NCBI GenBank assembly: GCA_013140975.1
Contig: JABFRV010000041.1
Coordinates: 62,001-126,000 of the forward strand
Reading direction: 5' to 3'
Source of the DNA: Saprospiraceae bacterium
Lineage (GTDB): Bacteria; Bacteroidota; Bacteroidia; Chitinophagales; Saprospiraceae
DNA: 64,000 bases
This document shows, in pieces, positions 10,324-19,285 of this stretch; position 1 is the stretch's first letter, and each line of letters starts with the position of its first letter. The notes beneath the pieces were generated by a model. The model was not told where the DNA came from and did not search any database. It worked only from the letters and a program-made list of their open reading frames with translations. Both the position numbers and the translations under genes were made by a program.

Positions 10324-10374
10324 AAAAACAGGATTTAATTTAAAGCCAACTAATAAAAAAGAAATCCTGTTTTT
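10324..10374 (-). terminator. rho-independent terminator of the haloperoxidase-like gene
   Basis: Perfect 13-nt arms lie at 10324-10336 and 10362-10374 with a 25-nt loop. Read on the minus strand, the stem is followed at once by a run of T residues. It sits 56 nt beyond the stop of the gene that ends at 10430 and separates that gene from norB. Confidence 0.7.
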
Positions 10375-10429
10375 ACGGAAATTAATGAATTGCTAAATAA
10401 CCCTCATGAAAAGAATTATTTCAAAAAAA

Positions 10430-11827
10430 TTATTTTTTCCAAGGTAGTTCAATTACTCTTTTAGCAGCAAGATATCCTAGTCTCAAGCCTTCATCACAAT
10501 CCATTCTGAAATGCACTCCAAGCTGGAGACGAGAATATGCGTTCTCTACTCCTGCTTCAATAAAATTATTGTACGCCCTTGGTGCACCGATAAATTCAAA
10601 ACGATTTACATGACAATAGTCAACAAATGAATAGTTGCTACCAAAAATATCTGAAAGAACAATTGCGCCAGATCCACCAAAGCATGAATGACCTGATGGA
10701 TAAGCAGGAAATTCTGGTGTAATACTTTTCACTCCAGAATAAGGGTGGTTTAATAGTGTCTTCCAGTTAGGGTCCATTACATCTCTAATATATGCAATTG
10801 GACGTATGACATTATAAATATATTTTGTATTCCAAACAGCTATTGCTGCATCTGACATAGACATTCCAAGTTTTGCATATAACTCAACTGCTCGATCCAA
10901 TGAAATATTTTCATTTTCGACAATTTGATTTGCAATGGCTATCTGACGAGCAGCGGGTTCAAAAGTAACTTCAAAGAAATCGTCACTCCAAAATTCTGCA
11001 ATCCAACGATCTTCAAACGTAACATTATTGACTATTGTTCTTGTCTCTAATGCTTGTTGATAAAATTTTGAATTAGGATCTTCATTATATGGAAGAGGTG
11101 GTTTGCCTCTTAATTCAGATTGACTTAAAGCAAAAGTTCTGACTTTGCCCCAATAAGGAAACAAAGCAGGTGTATAATCTGGCCATGTAGGTTGCCAAAG
11201 TTTTTCACCATTAGCCCCTATCTTAGGTGGAATGTATGTATTTGGTCTTGGATTTTTATATGCGTCATGACCAAATTGGTCTGTTGTACTGAATCGGTAA
11301 ATTTGTGCTGCTACTTCTTCCCCAAACTTTTTGGATCTTTCGAAAACAGCATCATGTATTTCACTTTGGAATTGATTACTAAAGCTTGTTTCTAACTGTT
11401 CTATTTTATTATAATCCGAAGAATTAATGTGTGGATAAAAATATCTGAACATAGCTGCATAAGCAGCATTCAAACTTGTTGGCCAATGGTAGTTTGACTG
11501 AACTTCAATTGAAGGAAGATTTAATCCAGTATATTTAACTGATAGTGAATTGTAATCAGGCATTCCTGGTTTCACAGATTCATAAGCAGCCATTCCTACA
11601 TATCCCATCAATCTTGCGGCAGCTGGTGGCCTGTAACCTGTCGAGTAACGATCGATATCAATCAATAATTTGTTCCATGATAATGGAACTTCAGAACCGT
11701 AGCTTTTTGTGAGTTTGTATGAGTCAACTGGTATTGTATCATTATCTTTACGACAAGACAAAACAAATACTAGTAACAACAAAACTCCTAAAAAACCAGA
11801 TGAATAGAATGAATTTTTCATAATCAA
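10430..11827 (-). CDS. vanadium-dependent haloperoxidase / PAP2-like lipoprotein
   Basis: The 465-residue protein starts with a signal peptide ending in a lipobox-like VLSC, so it should be a lipoprotein. The C-terminal half has the acid-phosphatase/haloperoxidase motifs: PSGHS near residue 376 and SRLQLGVHF near residue 432, including the histidines that bind phosphate or vanadate. The overall layout matches bacterial vanadium chloroperoxidase homologues rather than short PAP2 phosphatases. Whether it oxidises halides or is a phosphatase cannot be told. It is divergent from the Rrf2 gene; the shared 104-nt promoter region holds a strong palindrome just 20 nt upstream of this start, so NO- or redox-responsive control is likely (inference). 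Confidence 0.85.
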   Translation of the reverse strand: MIMKNSFYSSGFLGVLLLLVFVLSCRKDNDTIPVDSYKLTKSYGSEVPLSWNKLLIDIDRYSTGYRPPAAARLMGYVGMAAYESVKPGMPDYNSLSVKYTGLNLPSIEVQSNYHWPTSLNAAYAAMFRYFYPHINSSDYNKIEQLETSFSNQFQSEIHDAVFERSKKFGEEVAAQIYRFSTTDQFGHDAYKNPRPNTYIPPKIGANGEKLWQPTWPDYTPALFPYWGKVRTFALSQSELRGKPPLPYNEDPNSKFYQQALETRTIVNNVTFEDRWIAEFWSDDFFEVTFEPAARQIAIANQIVENENISLDRAVELYAKLGMSMSDAAIAVWNTKYIYNVIRPIAYIRDVMDPNWKTLLNHPYSGVKSITPEFPAYPSGHSCFGGSGAIVLSDIFGSNYSFVDYCHVNRFEFIGAPRAYNNFIEAGVENAYSRLQLGVHFRMDCDEGLRLGYLAAKRVIELPWKK

Positions 11828-11847
11828 TAGTTTTAATTTATTAATAT

Positions 11848-11873
11848 AATTAAGGACAAATATATCCTTAATT
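11848..11873. promoter_or_regulatory. 26-bp palindromic operator between the haloperoxidase and rrf2-family genes
   Basis: Perfect 9-nt arms AATTAAGGA (11848-11856) and TCCTTAATT (11865-11873) flank an 8-nt AT-only-but-one spacer. Arms and spacer length are identical to those at 14442-14467 upstream of the ribonucleotide reductase. The site lies in the divergent promoter region, 20 nt from one start and 58 nt from the other. Rrf2 regulators bind dyads of about this size, so self-regulation by the adjacent protein is the simplest reading. Confidence 0.75.
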
Positions 11874-11931
11874 ATTTATTTTCAAAAAGATTATACAAAA
11901 TATTTTACGATAAATTAATAATAAAATTATA

Positions 11932-12393
11932 ATGTTCTCTAAATCAACAGAATACGCACTTAGGGCTGTGTTATATATAGCAAAGTATTCTTCCGCTGAT
12001 AAAAAAATTGGGATCGAGACCGTTTCAACTGCTGTTGGATCGCCAAAGTCATTTACAGCTAAAGTTTTACAAAAATTGACGAAAAACAATTGTTTAATCA
12101 ATTCAGTTTCGGGCCCAAATGGCGGTTTCTTTTTAACAGAAGAAGCAAAAAAGACGAGCATGTTGCGTATTCTGGAAATATTAGAAGAAGAGCACGTCAT
12201 TACTAAATGTGTGCTTGGTTTACAAGAATGTTCAGATGTCAATCCTTGCCCTATGCATAATCGGTATAAATTAATTAAACCTTTATTGATAGATATGTTT
12301 GAAAATAAATCTATTCAGGATGTATTAAATGAATTAACGGATTCAAGCATTACATTAATTGATGTGCAAGATATAAGAATTACACATAAATAA
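11932..12393 (+). CDS. Rrf2 family transcriptional regulator, probable Fe-S cluster sensor (NsrR/IscR-like)
   Basis: The 153-residue protein has the Rrf2 winged-helix N-terminus beginning MFSKSTEYALRAVLYIA, with the helix-turn-helix in the first 60 residues and GPNGGFFL in the wing. Three cysteines near residues 96-110 are spaced C-x6-C-x5-C, close to the cluster-ligand pattern of IscR and NsrR. NsrR proteins sense NO through a 4Fe-4S cluster and repress NO-detoxification genes. The gene lies between norB and a class II ribonucleotide reductase, both fitting an NO/anaerobic regulon. A palindrome in its own promoter recurs at the reductase promoter. NO sensing is inferred from context. Confidence 0.9.
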   Translation: MFSKSTEYALRAVLYIAKYSSADKKIGIETVSTAVGSPKSFTAKVLQKLTKNNCLINSVSGPNGGFFLTEEAKKTSMLRILEILEEEHVITKCVLGLQECSDVNPCPMHNRYKLIKPLLIDMFENKSIQDVLNELTDSSITLIDVQDIRITHK

Positions 12394-12404
12394 AACAATT
12401 GCGT

Positions 12405-14411
12405 TTACATTAAACATTTATCATTTTGGCAAAATCTTTCTCCTAAAACATCTTCACCAAGTTTAGTCCATTGTGGTTCTGAGATATTTTCCATCATTTG
12501 TAAATATTGTTCTTTTGTGATTGCCTCATAAGGCATTTGAGCATAAGCTAAGTTTTCTAATTTTGGTAAAAAACTTATTGACTTTAAATCATATTTAAAA
12601 TAATCCAACGCTATTTTTATTTCTTGCGCTTCATGTGGTTTAAAAGTCACCGTAGAAGAAACTTGATTATCAGACCAGTATTTTTGGAGAAATGCGGATA
12701 ATGCGATTTGTTCCCAAACACTAACTTGACTTAAGTTCCTACTTGTATTGTGGATTGGAAATGAGACCACCCAAGATCCTATATCAACTATGTCCTGTTC
12801 AACTGGAAATCCGGCGGCCTTGACAGCATTTAATAATACAGACTCATTTGCTATTCTTATTCTTCGAATATAATATTCAAACTCAGGAAAATGGCAACCA
12901 GGATTTACGCCAGCTAACAAACTCACTGTTCCACTTGGTTTCACACTTGTAGTTTTAATACTTCTAGGTACGCAAAACCAAGAAGAATAAATGGTATCCC
13001 ATTTTTGTATTTCATGATAACCTTTATCCAGCCATACTCTAAGTGTTTCTAAGTTGTGGGATTCTAAAAAATTTGTGATCCCTGAAACAGAAGTGCCAAT
13101 TCTTCTATTTCTTTTTTGTACCCTATTTGTTTCTTGCCAAGTTGTATTTACAAGTGTTGCCGTTTTTCCAAGAAGATATGCAAATTTTAGGGTGCGTAAA
13201 AAGTCCTCAAACGATTCAGCTTTTGAAGGAAAAGTCTCTACCAGACAGCATAACTCATAGGATTCAAGGGTTTGTTCCCCACAAGGATTTGTGCCTTGTG
13301 CTTCTTTATCCTTATAATCTGGCAGGTCGCACATTCTGGAATATGCTTTTACATTATCCATAAAAATGAAACCGGGTTCACCATTTCGAATAGATTGTTT
13401 AATTGCTTCGTCCAATTCAGAGCTCATGTTTACTAAAATGCTATTATTTGAAGTCCAGCCATAGCTTGCACGATGCGCCATTGCTCCTTCATAATCCTTT
13501 TTTTCTGCATTCCACTGATAATCTTTGAGAATGTTATATTCTTTATTTGCCGGCGGACCAAGTGCGATTTGCGCAGTACGTCGAACATTACCAGCAACGA
13601 TACATTGTCCAATCACATTCATTATATCTACAATTGTAGTTATGTTTATTGGTTTGTTTTCTATTGAATCGAGAAATCGAATTATATGTTGATGCATACT
13701 TTTTAAAGGTGCTGGTCCGGATGAAATTCCACCAAATCCTTTTATTGGCAATCCCGCTGCTCTTATAAGACTGTAATCAAAATTTACTTTTGCTGCTTCT
13801 TGGTGTGTAAAATGAAATTGGAAGTAAGATTCCAAAAGCAATGACAAACTTGCCACCCAGCCTTCTCTGGAATCAGGAATTATAAAACTGCCATTATTTA
13901 TCTTTGTAGGTTTATTAATAATAATTGCTTCTGCACCTTTGACATCAAAGCCGACACCTACACCCATCATGCTCATATCCATCATAAACGTGAAAGGTTT
14001 TATAGCTTCAATTAATGAATTCCCAATGTGTTCTGTTGAAACGAATGCACAATTAAATAAAGCTTGGCCCATTTTTTTGTCATGCACTAATTTTGTACCC
14101 ATTGCCCATAACATTCTTCCCGGTGGTAAAAACTTCATTTCAAAAATACGTTGGTACATCTCTTGTGCGGATCGTTGTGCTTTATGCTCATTCCAGCCCA
14201 ATTCATTATGGACAATATGCTCCTTTTGAATTGTATAAGTCCCTTCGACTACTCTTCTTACAGTTTCATACCAAAACTCATTGGTACCATCATCTTTTAA
14301 TCTTGAATATGTGCGTAAATAAGTCATCATCCCAAGGCCATTGAATCCAAATTTAGGATCTACATTCTTATATGTATCGATAAACAATTCGTCAAGTTTA
14401 AATTGAAGCAT
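12405..14411 (-). CDS. nrdJ: adenosylcobalamin-dependent ribonucleoside-triphosphate reductase (class II)
   Basis: The 668-residue enzyme makes deoxynucleotides from ribonucleotides without oxygen, using coenzyme B12. It follows the monomeric Lactobacillus RTPR closely. NCAF near residue 120 gives the first active-site cysteine. NPCGEQ near residue 375 gives the thiyl-radical cysteine and glutamate, and the second redox cysteine follows exactly 11 residues later. The C-terminal pair C-x4-C re-reduces the site. It is somewhat shorter than the 739-residue reference. A B12 enzyme would keep DNA synthesis going when NO inactivates the di-iron class I enzyme. It converges on the Rrf2 gene (11 nt between stops), and a palindrome lies 30 nt upstream of its start. 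Confidence 0.9.
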   Translation of the reverse strand: MLQFKLDELFIDTYKNVDPKFGFNGLGMMTYLRTYSRLKDDGTNEFWYETVRRVVEGTYTIQKEHIVHNELGWNEHKAQRSAQEMYQRIFEMKFLPPGRMLWAMGTKLVHDKKMGQALFNCAFVSTEHIGNSLIEAIKPFTFMMDMSMMGVGVGFDVKGAEAIIINKPTKINNGSFIIPDSREGWVASLSLLLESYFQFHFTHQEAAKVNFDYSLIRAAGLPIKGFGGISSGPAPLKSMHQHIIRFLDSIENKPINITTIVDIMNVIGQCIVAGNVRRTAQIALGPPANKEYNILKDYQWNAEKKDYEGAMAHRASYGWTSNNSILVNMSSELDEAIKQSIRNGEPGFIFMDNVKAYSRMCDLPDYKDKEAQGTNPCGEQTLESYELCCLVETFPSKAESFEDFLRTLKFAYLLGKTATLVNTTWQETNRVQKRNRRIGTSVSGITNFLESHNLETLRVWLDKGYHEIQKWDTIYSSWFCVPRSIKTTSVKPSGTVSLLAGVNPGCHFPEFEYYIRRIRIANESVLLNAVKAAGFPVEQDIVDIGSWVVSFPIHNTSRNLSQVSVWEQIALSAFLQKYWSDNQVSSTVTFKPHEAQEIKIALDYFKYDLKSISFLPKLENLAYAQMPYEAITKEQYLQMMENISEPQWTKLGEDVLGERFCQNDKCLM

Positions 14412-14441
14412 GTTGAGAATTTTAGGTTAATAAAAATTTAT

Positions 14442-14467
14442 AATTAAGGATAATTATATCCTTAATT
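14442..14467. promoter_or_regulatory. 26-bp palindromic operator upstream of nrdJ
   Basis: Arms AATTAAGGA (14442-14450) and TCCTTAATT (14459-14467) are perfect inverted repeats around an 8-nt spacer. Both arms match the site at 11848-11873 base for base; only the spacer differs. It lies 30 nt upstream of the nrdJ start on the minus strand, a position suited to repression or activation by the neighbouring Rrf2 regulator. Confidence 0.75.
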
Positions 14468-14693
14468 AGCACAAATGTAAACATTCTACATATATGTAAT
14501 TACTTTAATATAAAATTTTTTAATGATTTTGTGCTAAACTATTTAACCTATTGATATTCAATATGAAACAAATTAACAAATATTGTAATACCTGTAAACG
14601 TTCAAGCCAGCGCAAAGCCAAAACCAAAATTGTACAACCTCACTAGCTATGTTTTGGGAGAATCCCCTGGTAATCCCTACCAATAGAAATATG

Positions 14694-15085
14694 GAGCTGG
14701 TTATCATATTTTATATGTGGGAATTCTGAAGGCTGGCGTAACATTAGGTACACAAGCCTGGTCTCTGCATCACAAGCTGGAGCATTGGCAGACGATGGTG
14801 TTTACAGTTTTATCATTATCTCAATTAGGACATGTACTTGCTGTTAGAAGTGACAGAACATTTCTTTACAAACAAGGAATATTTAGCAACCTGCCACTCT
14901 TGTTGTCTGTAATGGCGACATTCGTTCTTCAACTGTGTGTCATTTATCTTCCTTTTATGAATACGCTTTTTAAAACGCAGCCATTATCACTTATGGAACT
15001 TGTTATCTGCATTGGAATCTCAGTAATTGTATTTCATGCAGTAGAATTTGAGAAATGGATCAAAAAAATGCAGACAAAAAAATAG
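14694..15085 (+). pseudogene. truncated duplicate of the P-type ATPase C-terminus
   Basis: This stretch repeats the last ~130 codons of the P-type ATPase at 4645-7215, with scattered substitutions that are denser in the first 100 bases. Similarity continues 14 bases past the stop (to 15099) and then ends sharply. The copy lacks the actuator, phosphorylation and nucleotide domains, so it cannot be a pump. It marks one edge of the defence island and is a rearrangement scar. Confidence 0.88.
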
Positions 15086-15109
15086 AATAAACGAGTGCTA
15101 ACAAAGTGA

Positions 15110-15243
15110 ATTTATGGAGCAGATTTCAGAAGAATACAAGAATATATTGAACATAGTTCCCCTGAAACGGCAGTTATTTATGCTGATTTTATGGGTAGAA
15201 TGATTCAGAAATATATAATCCTCTTGATGAGCTTGAATTATGA
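15110..15243 (+). pseudogene. remnant of a RelE/ParE-family toxin gene
   Basis: In one frame from about 15116 the translation reads ADFRRIQEYIEHSSPETAVI and continues to MIQK. This matches the N-terminal helices of ParE toxins (pattern D-x2-x-I-x2-YI-x3-SP-x2-A). A frame change then gives NPLDELEL and a stop. There is no start codon, no full domain and no antitoxin gene. The match is by motif only. Confidence 0.4.
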
Positions 15244-15355
15244 GTTTAAAGTATATTTGTATCCGGTATTTACGCCATACAGTGTAAATACTGACGCTAG
15301 CAGCAACCATTGATTACATTACAATTCATTAAAATAATTTTCAATTTATATAGAA

Positions 15356-16135
15356 ATGACAGACATTGAGGCGCAAAAAGAAAGCTTATTAGGGAGTGAT
15401 GTATATAAAAGGAGTCAATTAGCATATACTAAAGACTTTAATCGTGATAATTTTGTATGTTATCTTAACAGGGAAGCATACAAAGTTTTTATGTCTTCTT
15501 TATATATTCGTCATAGCTCTGAATTAAAAGGACATTTTGAAATTATGAAAAGACATATATTGTAAGATGAATTTATTACAAATTATGATTTTCCTCCAAT
15601 TTGGTGGGAAAGAGCTAACTATATGAATTTAGAAAATTTCTATTTATCTACTGGATTTGAATTGCATTTTTTAGCATGCCTTGTTGAATTTGGATTTATT
15701 ATACATGAAATTGATTCGAAATTTTCAAAAACAAAATCACTAGCTAAAGAGCAACAGAAACGACCTATTCATAAAAGTGAATTATTTAATGTAACAGATT
15801 TTCATTACGACGATATACAAAAAATTAATGTTTTAATTGGAATTAAGGAAAAAAGCTTATCTTTTTATAGACTCTGTAAAAGTCCTGCATATCAAACTGC
15901 AATAAACAAATCAGATGAAATATTTATGATTGCCAATGAGTATAGGAAGTTAAGAAACCAAATTCATATGCCAGGTGATTTTTTACAGACCAAACTTAGT
16001 AGTCATATTGATGATGAAGGGCCCTTGCTTAGAACAATAGTAGATTTCGTAAATATAGATATTATAGAAAAATCTAATTACTTAAGAATTAAAAATGATT
16101 TAAAATATAATGCACTGAATAAAATTGTATTATAG
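15356..16135 (+). pseudogene. hypothetical island gene interrupted by an in-frame TAA
   Basis: Codons run in one frame from ATG 15356 to the stop at 16135, apart from a single TAA at 15563-15565. The 18 codons after it, before the next ATG at 15623, read DEFITNYDFPPIWWERAN, which looks like real protein. So the two open segments (69 and 170 residues) were most likely one protein of about 259 residues. The C-terminal part is helical with a YRKLRNQIHMP motif resembling HEPN/abortive-infection-type proteins, but I do not recognise the family. It may be inactive, or the stop may be a sequencing error. Confidence 0.6.
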
Positions 16136-16525
16136 ACTTGGCTGCTCCTAACCCGCGCTAAACGCAAATGGGGCAAAGTAAGTAAGTTACCACTAAGGCC
16201 AAAACGAAGATCATCATTGTACTAATATTTTTTAGTGGAAAATTAAGAAATAATACCACAGAACATTCCTTTTCATTAAAAAAAAACCAACTTTAAGGCA
16301 CTTGCATTAATAGCATTTTGTTACTCCCAAGGCACACCCGAAAGGATAAGCTTGCTTGCCTCTCCGAAATGGATGACAATTAATAAAAAAAGTTAATTGG
16401 ATGAAATATAAAACGGCTATTTTTGGCAAAAGTCTGAAGAAAGCCAGACCGATAAGTAAGATAGGTTAAAGTGTAGCAAACTACGTAACAACTATCAACA
16501 GAACTATAATACATATACAAAAAGA
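16136..16525. other. intergenic gap with a degenerate repeat tail
   Basis: This 390-nt gap has no convincing gene. At about 16190-16225 it holds GGCCAAAACGAAG then ATTGTAC, resembling AGCCAAAACCAAAATTGTAC at 14616-14635. Both look like the right-hand end of the palindromic repeat family found elsewhere in the island. The promoter for the restriction operon probably lies near the 3' end. Confidence 0.35.
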
Positions 16526-19276
16526 ATGGCATTAAGCTGGAACGAAATTAAAGATAGAGCGATGAAATTCTCGAAGGAATGGGCCGGTACTTCCAACGAA
16601 GAAGCAGATGCGAAACCATTTTTAGTTGATTTTTTCAACATCTTCGGAATTCAGCAAAGAAGAGTATCAACTTTTGAACACCGGGTAAAAAAACTTGGGG
16701 GTAAAGACGGATATATTGATTTACTCTATAAGGGGTGTATTCTAATTGAGATGAAAAGCCTTGGCAAAGATCTTGACAAAGCCTATCAACAAGCCATCGA
16801 TTATATTGCCGGATTACCGGATAACCATTGTCCTAAATATATACTTATATGTGACTTTGAAAAATTTAGATTATATGACCTTGAAGAAAATTTACCTCAC
16901 AACTTCGACTTGAAGGAACTTGTTCAAAACGTTCAGCATTTTGGATTTCTGATTGGTTATCAAAAGAAAACCTATAAAGAGCAAGACCCAGCCAACATAA
17001 AGGCTGCAGAATTGATTGGTAAATTACATGACCGCTTAGAAGAAATCGGTTATAGCGGACACGCACTTGAGGTGTATTTAGTAAGAATCTTATTTTGCCT
17101 ATTTTCAGAAGATACTACCATATTTAATAAGTTTCAATTTCAAGAATTTATTGAATATAGAACAGCCGAAGATGGAAGCGACCTTGCTTCAAAGCTTCAA
17201 GAGCTGTTTCAAGTTCTGAACACAGCAACAGATAAGAGATTTAAAACATTGGATGAGCAACTTTCAGAATTTCCCTATATAAATGGAAAGCTATTTGAAG
17301 AAATTTTACCTACTGCAAGCTTTGATAGTAAAATGAGGCTAGCATTATTGGAATGCTGCTACATTGATTGGAGCAAAATATCTCCCGCAATTTTTGGCTC
17401 AATGTTCCAGAGCGTAATGAATCCAAGAGAACGCAGAAACTTGGGAGCACATTATACAAGCGAGGCCAATATCTTGAAACTTATCAAACCTCTTTTCTTA
17501 GATGAACTCTGGACAGAATTCGAAAGCATAAAAGGCAATAAAAATAAACTGCCGGAATTTCATAAAAAACTAAGCAAGCTTAAATTCCTGGACCCAGCAT
17601 GCGGATGTGGAAACTTTTTAGTGATCACTTATCGAGAATTGCGACTCTTGGAATTTGAAGTATTAAAAGCACTCAATAAATCAGGAGAAAAATTTCTAAA
17701 TATCAGCTATATTCTCTGGATTGACGTTGATCAATTTAATGGAATTGAAATTGAAGAATTTCCTGCGCGAATTGCCGAAGTAGCCATGTGGCTTATAGAC
17801 CATCAAATGAATTTGATGGTGAGTAGTGAGTTTGGACAATACTTTGTGCGGTTGCCATTAAAAAAATCTGCAAAAATTGTTCACGCAGACGCATTAGAAA
17901 CTGAATGGGAAAATATTGTTTCAAAAAATGACCTCTCTTTTATTCTTGGCAATCCTCCTTTCATCGGTTCTAAAATAATGAAGCAAATTCAGCGTGACCA
18001 AATTGTAAAGCAGTTTGATAATGCAGACGGAAGTGGAGTTTTAGACTATGTAACTGGTTGGTATATTAAAGCCGCAAAATTTATTCAAGACACAAAAATT
18101 AAAGTTGGTTTTGTTTCTACAAACTCAATTGTTCAAGGCGAACAAACGAGCATACTTTGGGGACAAATGTTGAATAAATACAAAATCAAAATTCATTTTG
18201 CACATAGAACTTTTAAATGGAGCAATGAAGCAAAAGGAAATGCAGCAGTTTATTGTGTGATAGTTGGCTTCGCCAACTACGACACTAATAACAAAAGCAT
18301 TTTTGAATATGAAGATATTAAAGGCGAAGACCACGAAATAAAAGCAAAAAATATCAATCCGTATTTAGTTGATGCAAAAGATTTATTGATAAACAAAAGT
18401 TCTAATCCTATTTGCAATGTTCCGAAAATGAGTTTTGGAAATATGCCCTTAGACGGTGGACATTTGCTATTATCAGACGAAGAAAAAAACGAATTTATTT
18501 TAAAAGAACCCAAATCAGAGAAATTTATTAATCCCTTAATTTCAGCGTATGAATTTCTAAACGGTGAAAAACGTTGGTGTTTATGGCTTGTTGGAGCTGA
18601 ACCAAGCGAATTAAAACTATTGCCAAACGTTTTAAAACGTGCTGAAGCAGTTAAAAAGTTTAGGCTTGACAGTGTTGCTCCTTCAACTCAAAAATTTGCA
18701 GCAACTCCTACTTTGTTTCGTGACAGAAACCAACCCGAAACTTATATTTTAATTCCAAGCACTACATCAGAAAATCGTAAATATATTCCCTTAGGTTTTT
18801 TCGGCAAGGACGATATAGCAAATAATAGTTGTCATACAGTTCCAAACGGCAACTTATTTCATTTTGGAATTTTAATGTCTGCAATGCATATGGCTTGGGT
18901 TAAATCTGTTTGTGGAAGATTAGAAAGTCGTTTTAGATATTCAAAAGATATAGTTTACAACAATTATCCTTGGCCAGAAAATCCGACCGAGAAACAAATC
19001 AAAGCTATTGAAACAGCAGCACAAAAGGTTTTAGATGCAAGATTGGAATTTCCTAAAAGTTCTTTATCTGATTTATACGACCCGTTGACAATGCCTCCAG
19101 TTTTAATAAAAGCACATAACGAGTTGGACAAAGCAGTGGACTTGGCTTACAGACCTCAAGCATTTACAAGTGAAGCCAACAGAATGGTATTTTTATTTGA
19201 ACTATACGAAAAATATACGGCAGACCTGTTTACAAAAGAGAAACCGAAGAAACCCAATAAGAAAAAAGAATCTTAA
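16526..19276 (+). CDS. MmeI-like type IIL restriction-modification enzyme (fused nuclease, N6-adenine methyltransferase and specificity domain)
   Basis: The 916-residue protein is almost the length of MmeI (919). The N-terminal PD-(D/E)XK nuclease shows D65-x9-E75-M-K77, the spacing seen in MmeI. A helical linker follows. The methyltransferase core has motif I DPACGCGNFL near residue 355 and motif IV GNPPF near residue 480, typical of N6-adenine gamma-class enzymes. The C-terminal third should hold the target-recognition domain. One protein both methylates one strand of its site and cuts unmodified DNA some 20 nt away. It is followed after 9 nt by mcrB-like and mcrC-like genes, so three restriction genes form one operon. 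Confidence 0.9.
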   Translation: MALSWNEIKDRAMKFSKEWAGTSNEEADAKPFLVDFFNIFGIQQRRVSTFEHRVKKLGGKDGYIDLLYKGCILIEMKSLGKDLDKAYQQAIDYIAGLPDNHCPKYILICDFEKFRLYDLEENLPHNFDLKELVQNVQHFGFLIGYQKKTYKEQDPANIKAAELIGKLHDRLEEIGYSGHALEVYLVRILFCLFSEDTTIFNKFQFQEFIEYRTAEDGSDLASKLQELFQVLNTATDKRFKTLDEQLSEFPYINGKLFEEILPTASFDSKMRLALLECCYIDWSKISPAIFGSMFQSVMNPRERRNLGAHYTSEANILKLIKPLFLDELWTEFESIKGNKNKLPEFHKKLSKLKFLDPACGCGNFLVITYRELRLLEFEVLKALNKSGEKFLNISYILWIDVDQFNGIEIEEFPARIAEVAMWLIDHQMNLMVSSEFGQYFVRLPLKKSAKIVHADALETEWENIVSKNDLSFILGNPPFIGSKIMKQIQRDQIVKQFDNADGSGVLDYVTGWYIKAAKFIQDTKIKVGFVSTNSIVQGEQTSILWGQMLNKYKIKIHFAHRTFKWSNEAKGNAAVYCVIVGFANYDTNNKSIFEYEDIKGEDHEIKAKNINPYLVDAKDLLINKSSNPICNVPKMSFGNMPLDGGHLLLSDEEKNEFILKEPKSEKFINPLISAYEFLNGEKRWCLWLVGAEPSELKLLPNVLKRAEAVKKFRLDSVAPSTQKFAATPTLFRDRNQPETYILIPSTTSENRKYIPLGFFGKDDIANNSCHTVPNGNLFHFGILMSAMHMAWVKSVCGRLESRFRYSKDIVYNNYPWPENPTEKQIKAIETAAQKVLDARLEFPKSSLSDLYDPLTMPPVLIKAHNELDKAVDLAYRPQAFTSEANRMVFLFELYEKYTADLFTKEKPKKPNKKKES

Positions 19277-19285
19277 TAAAACAAT

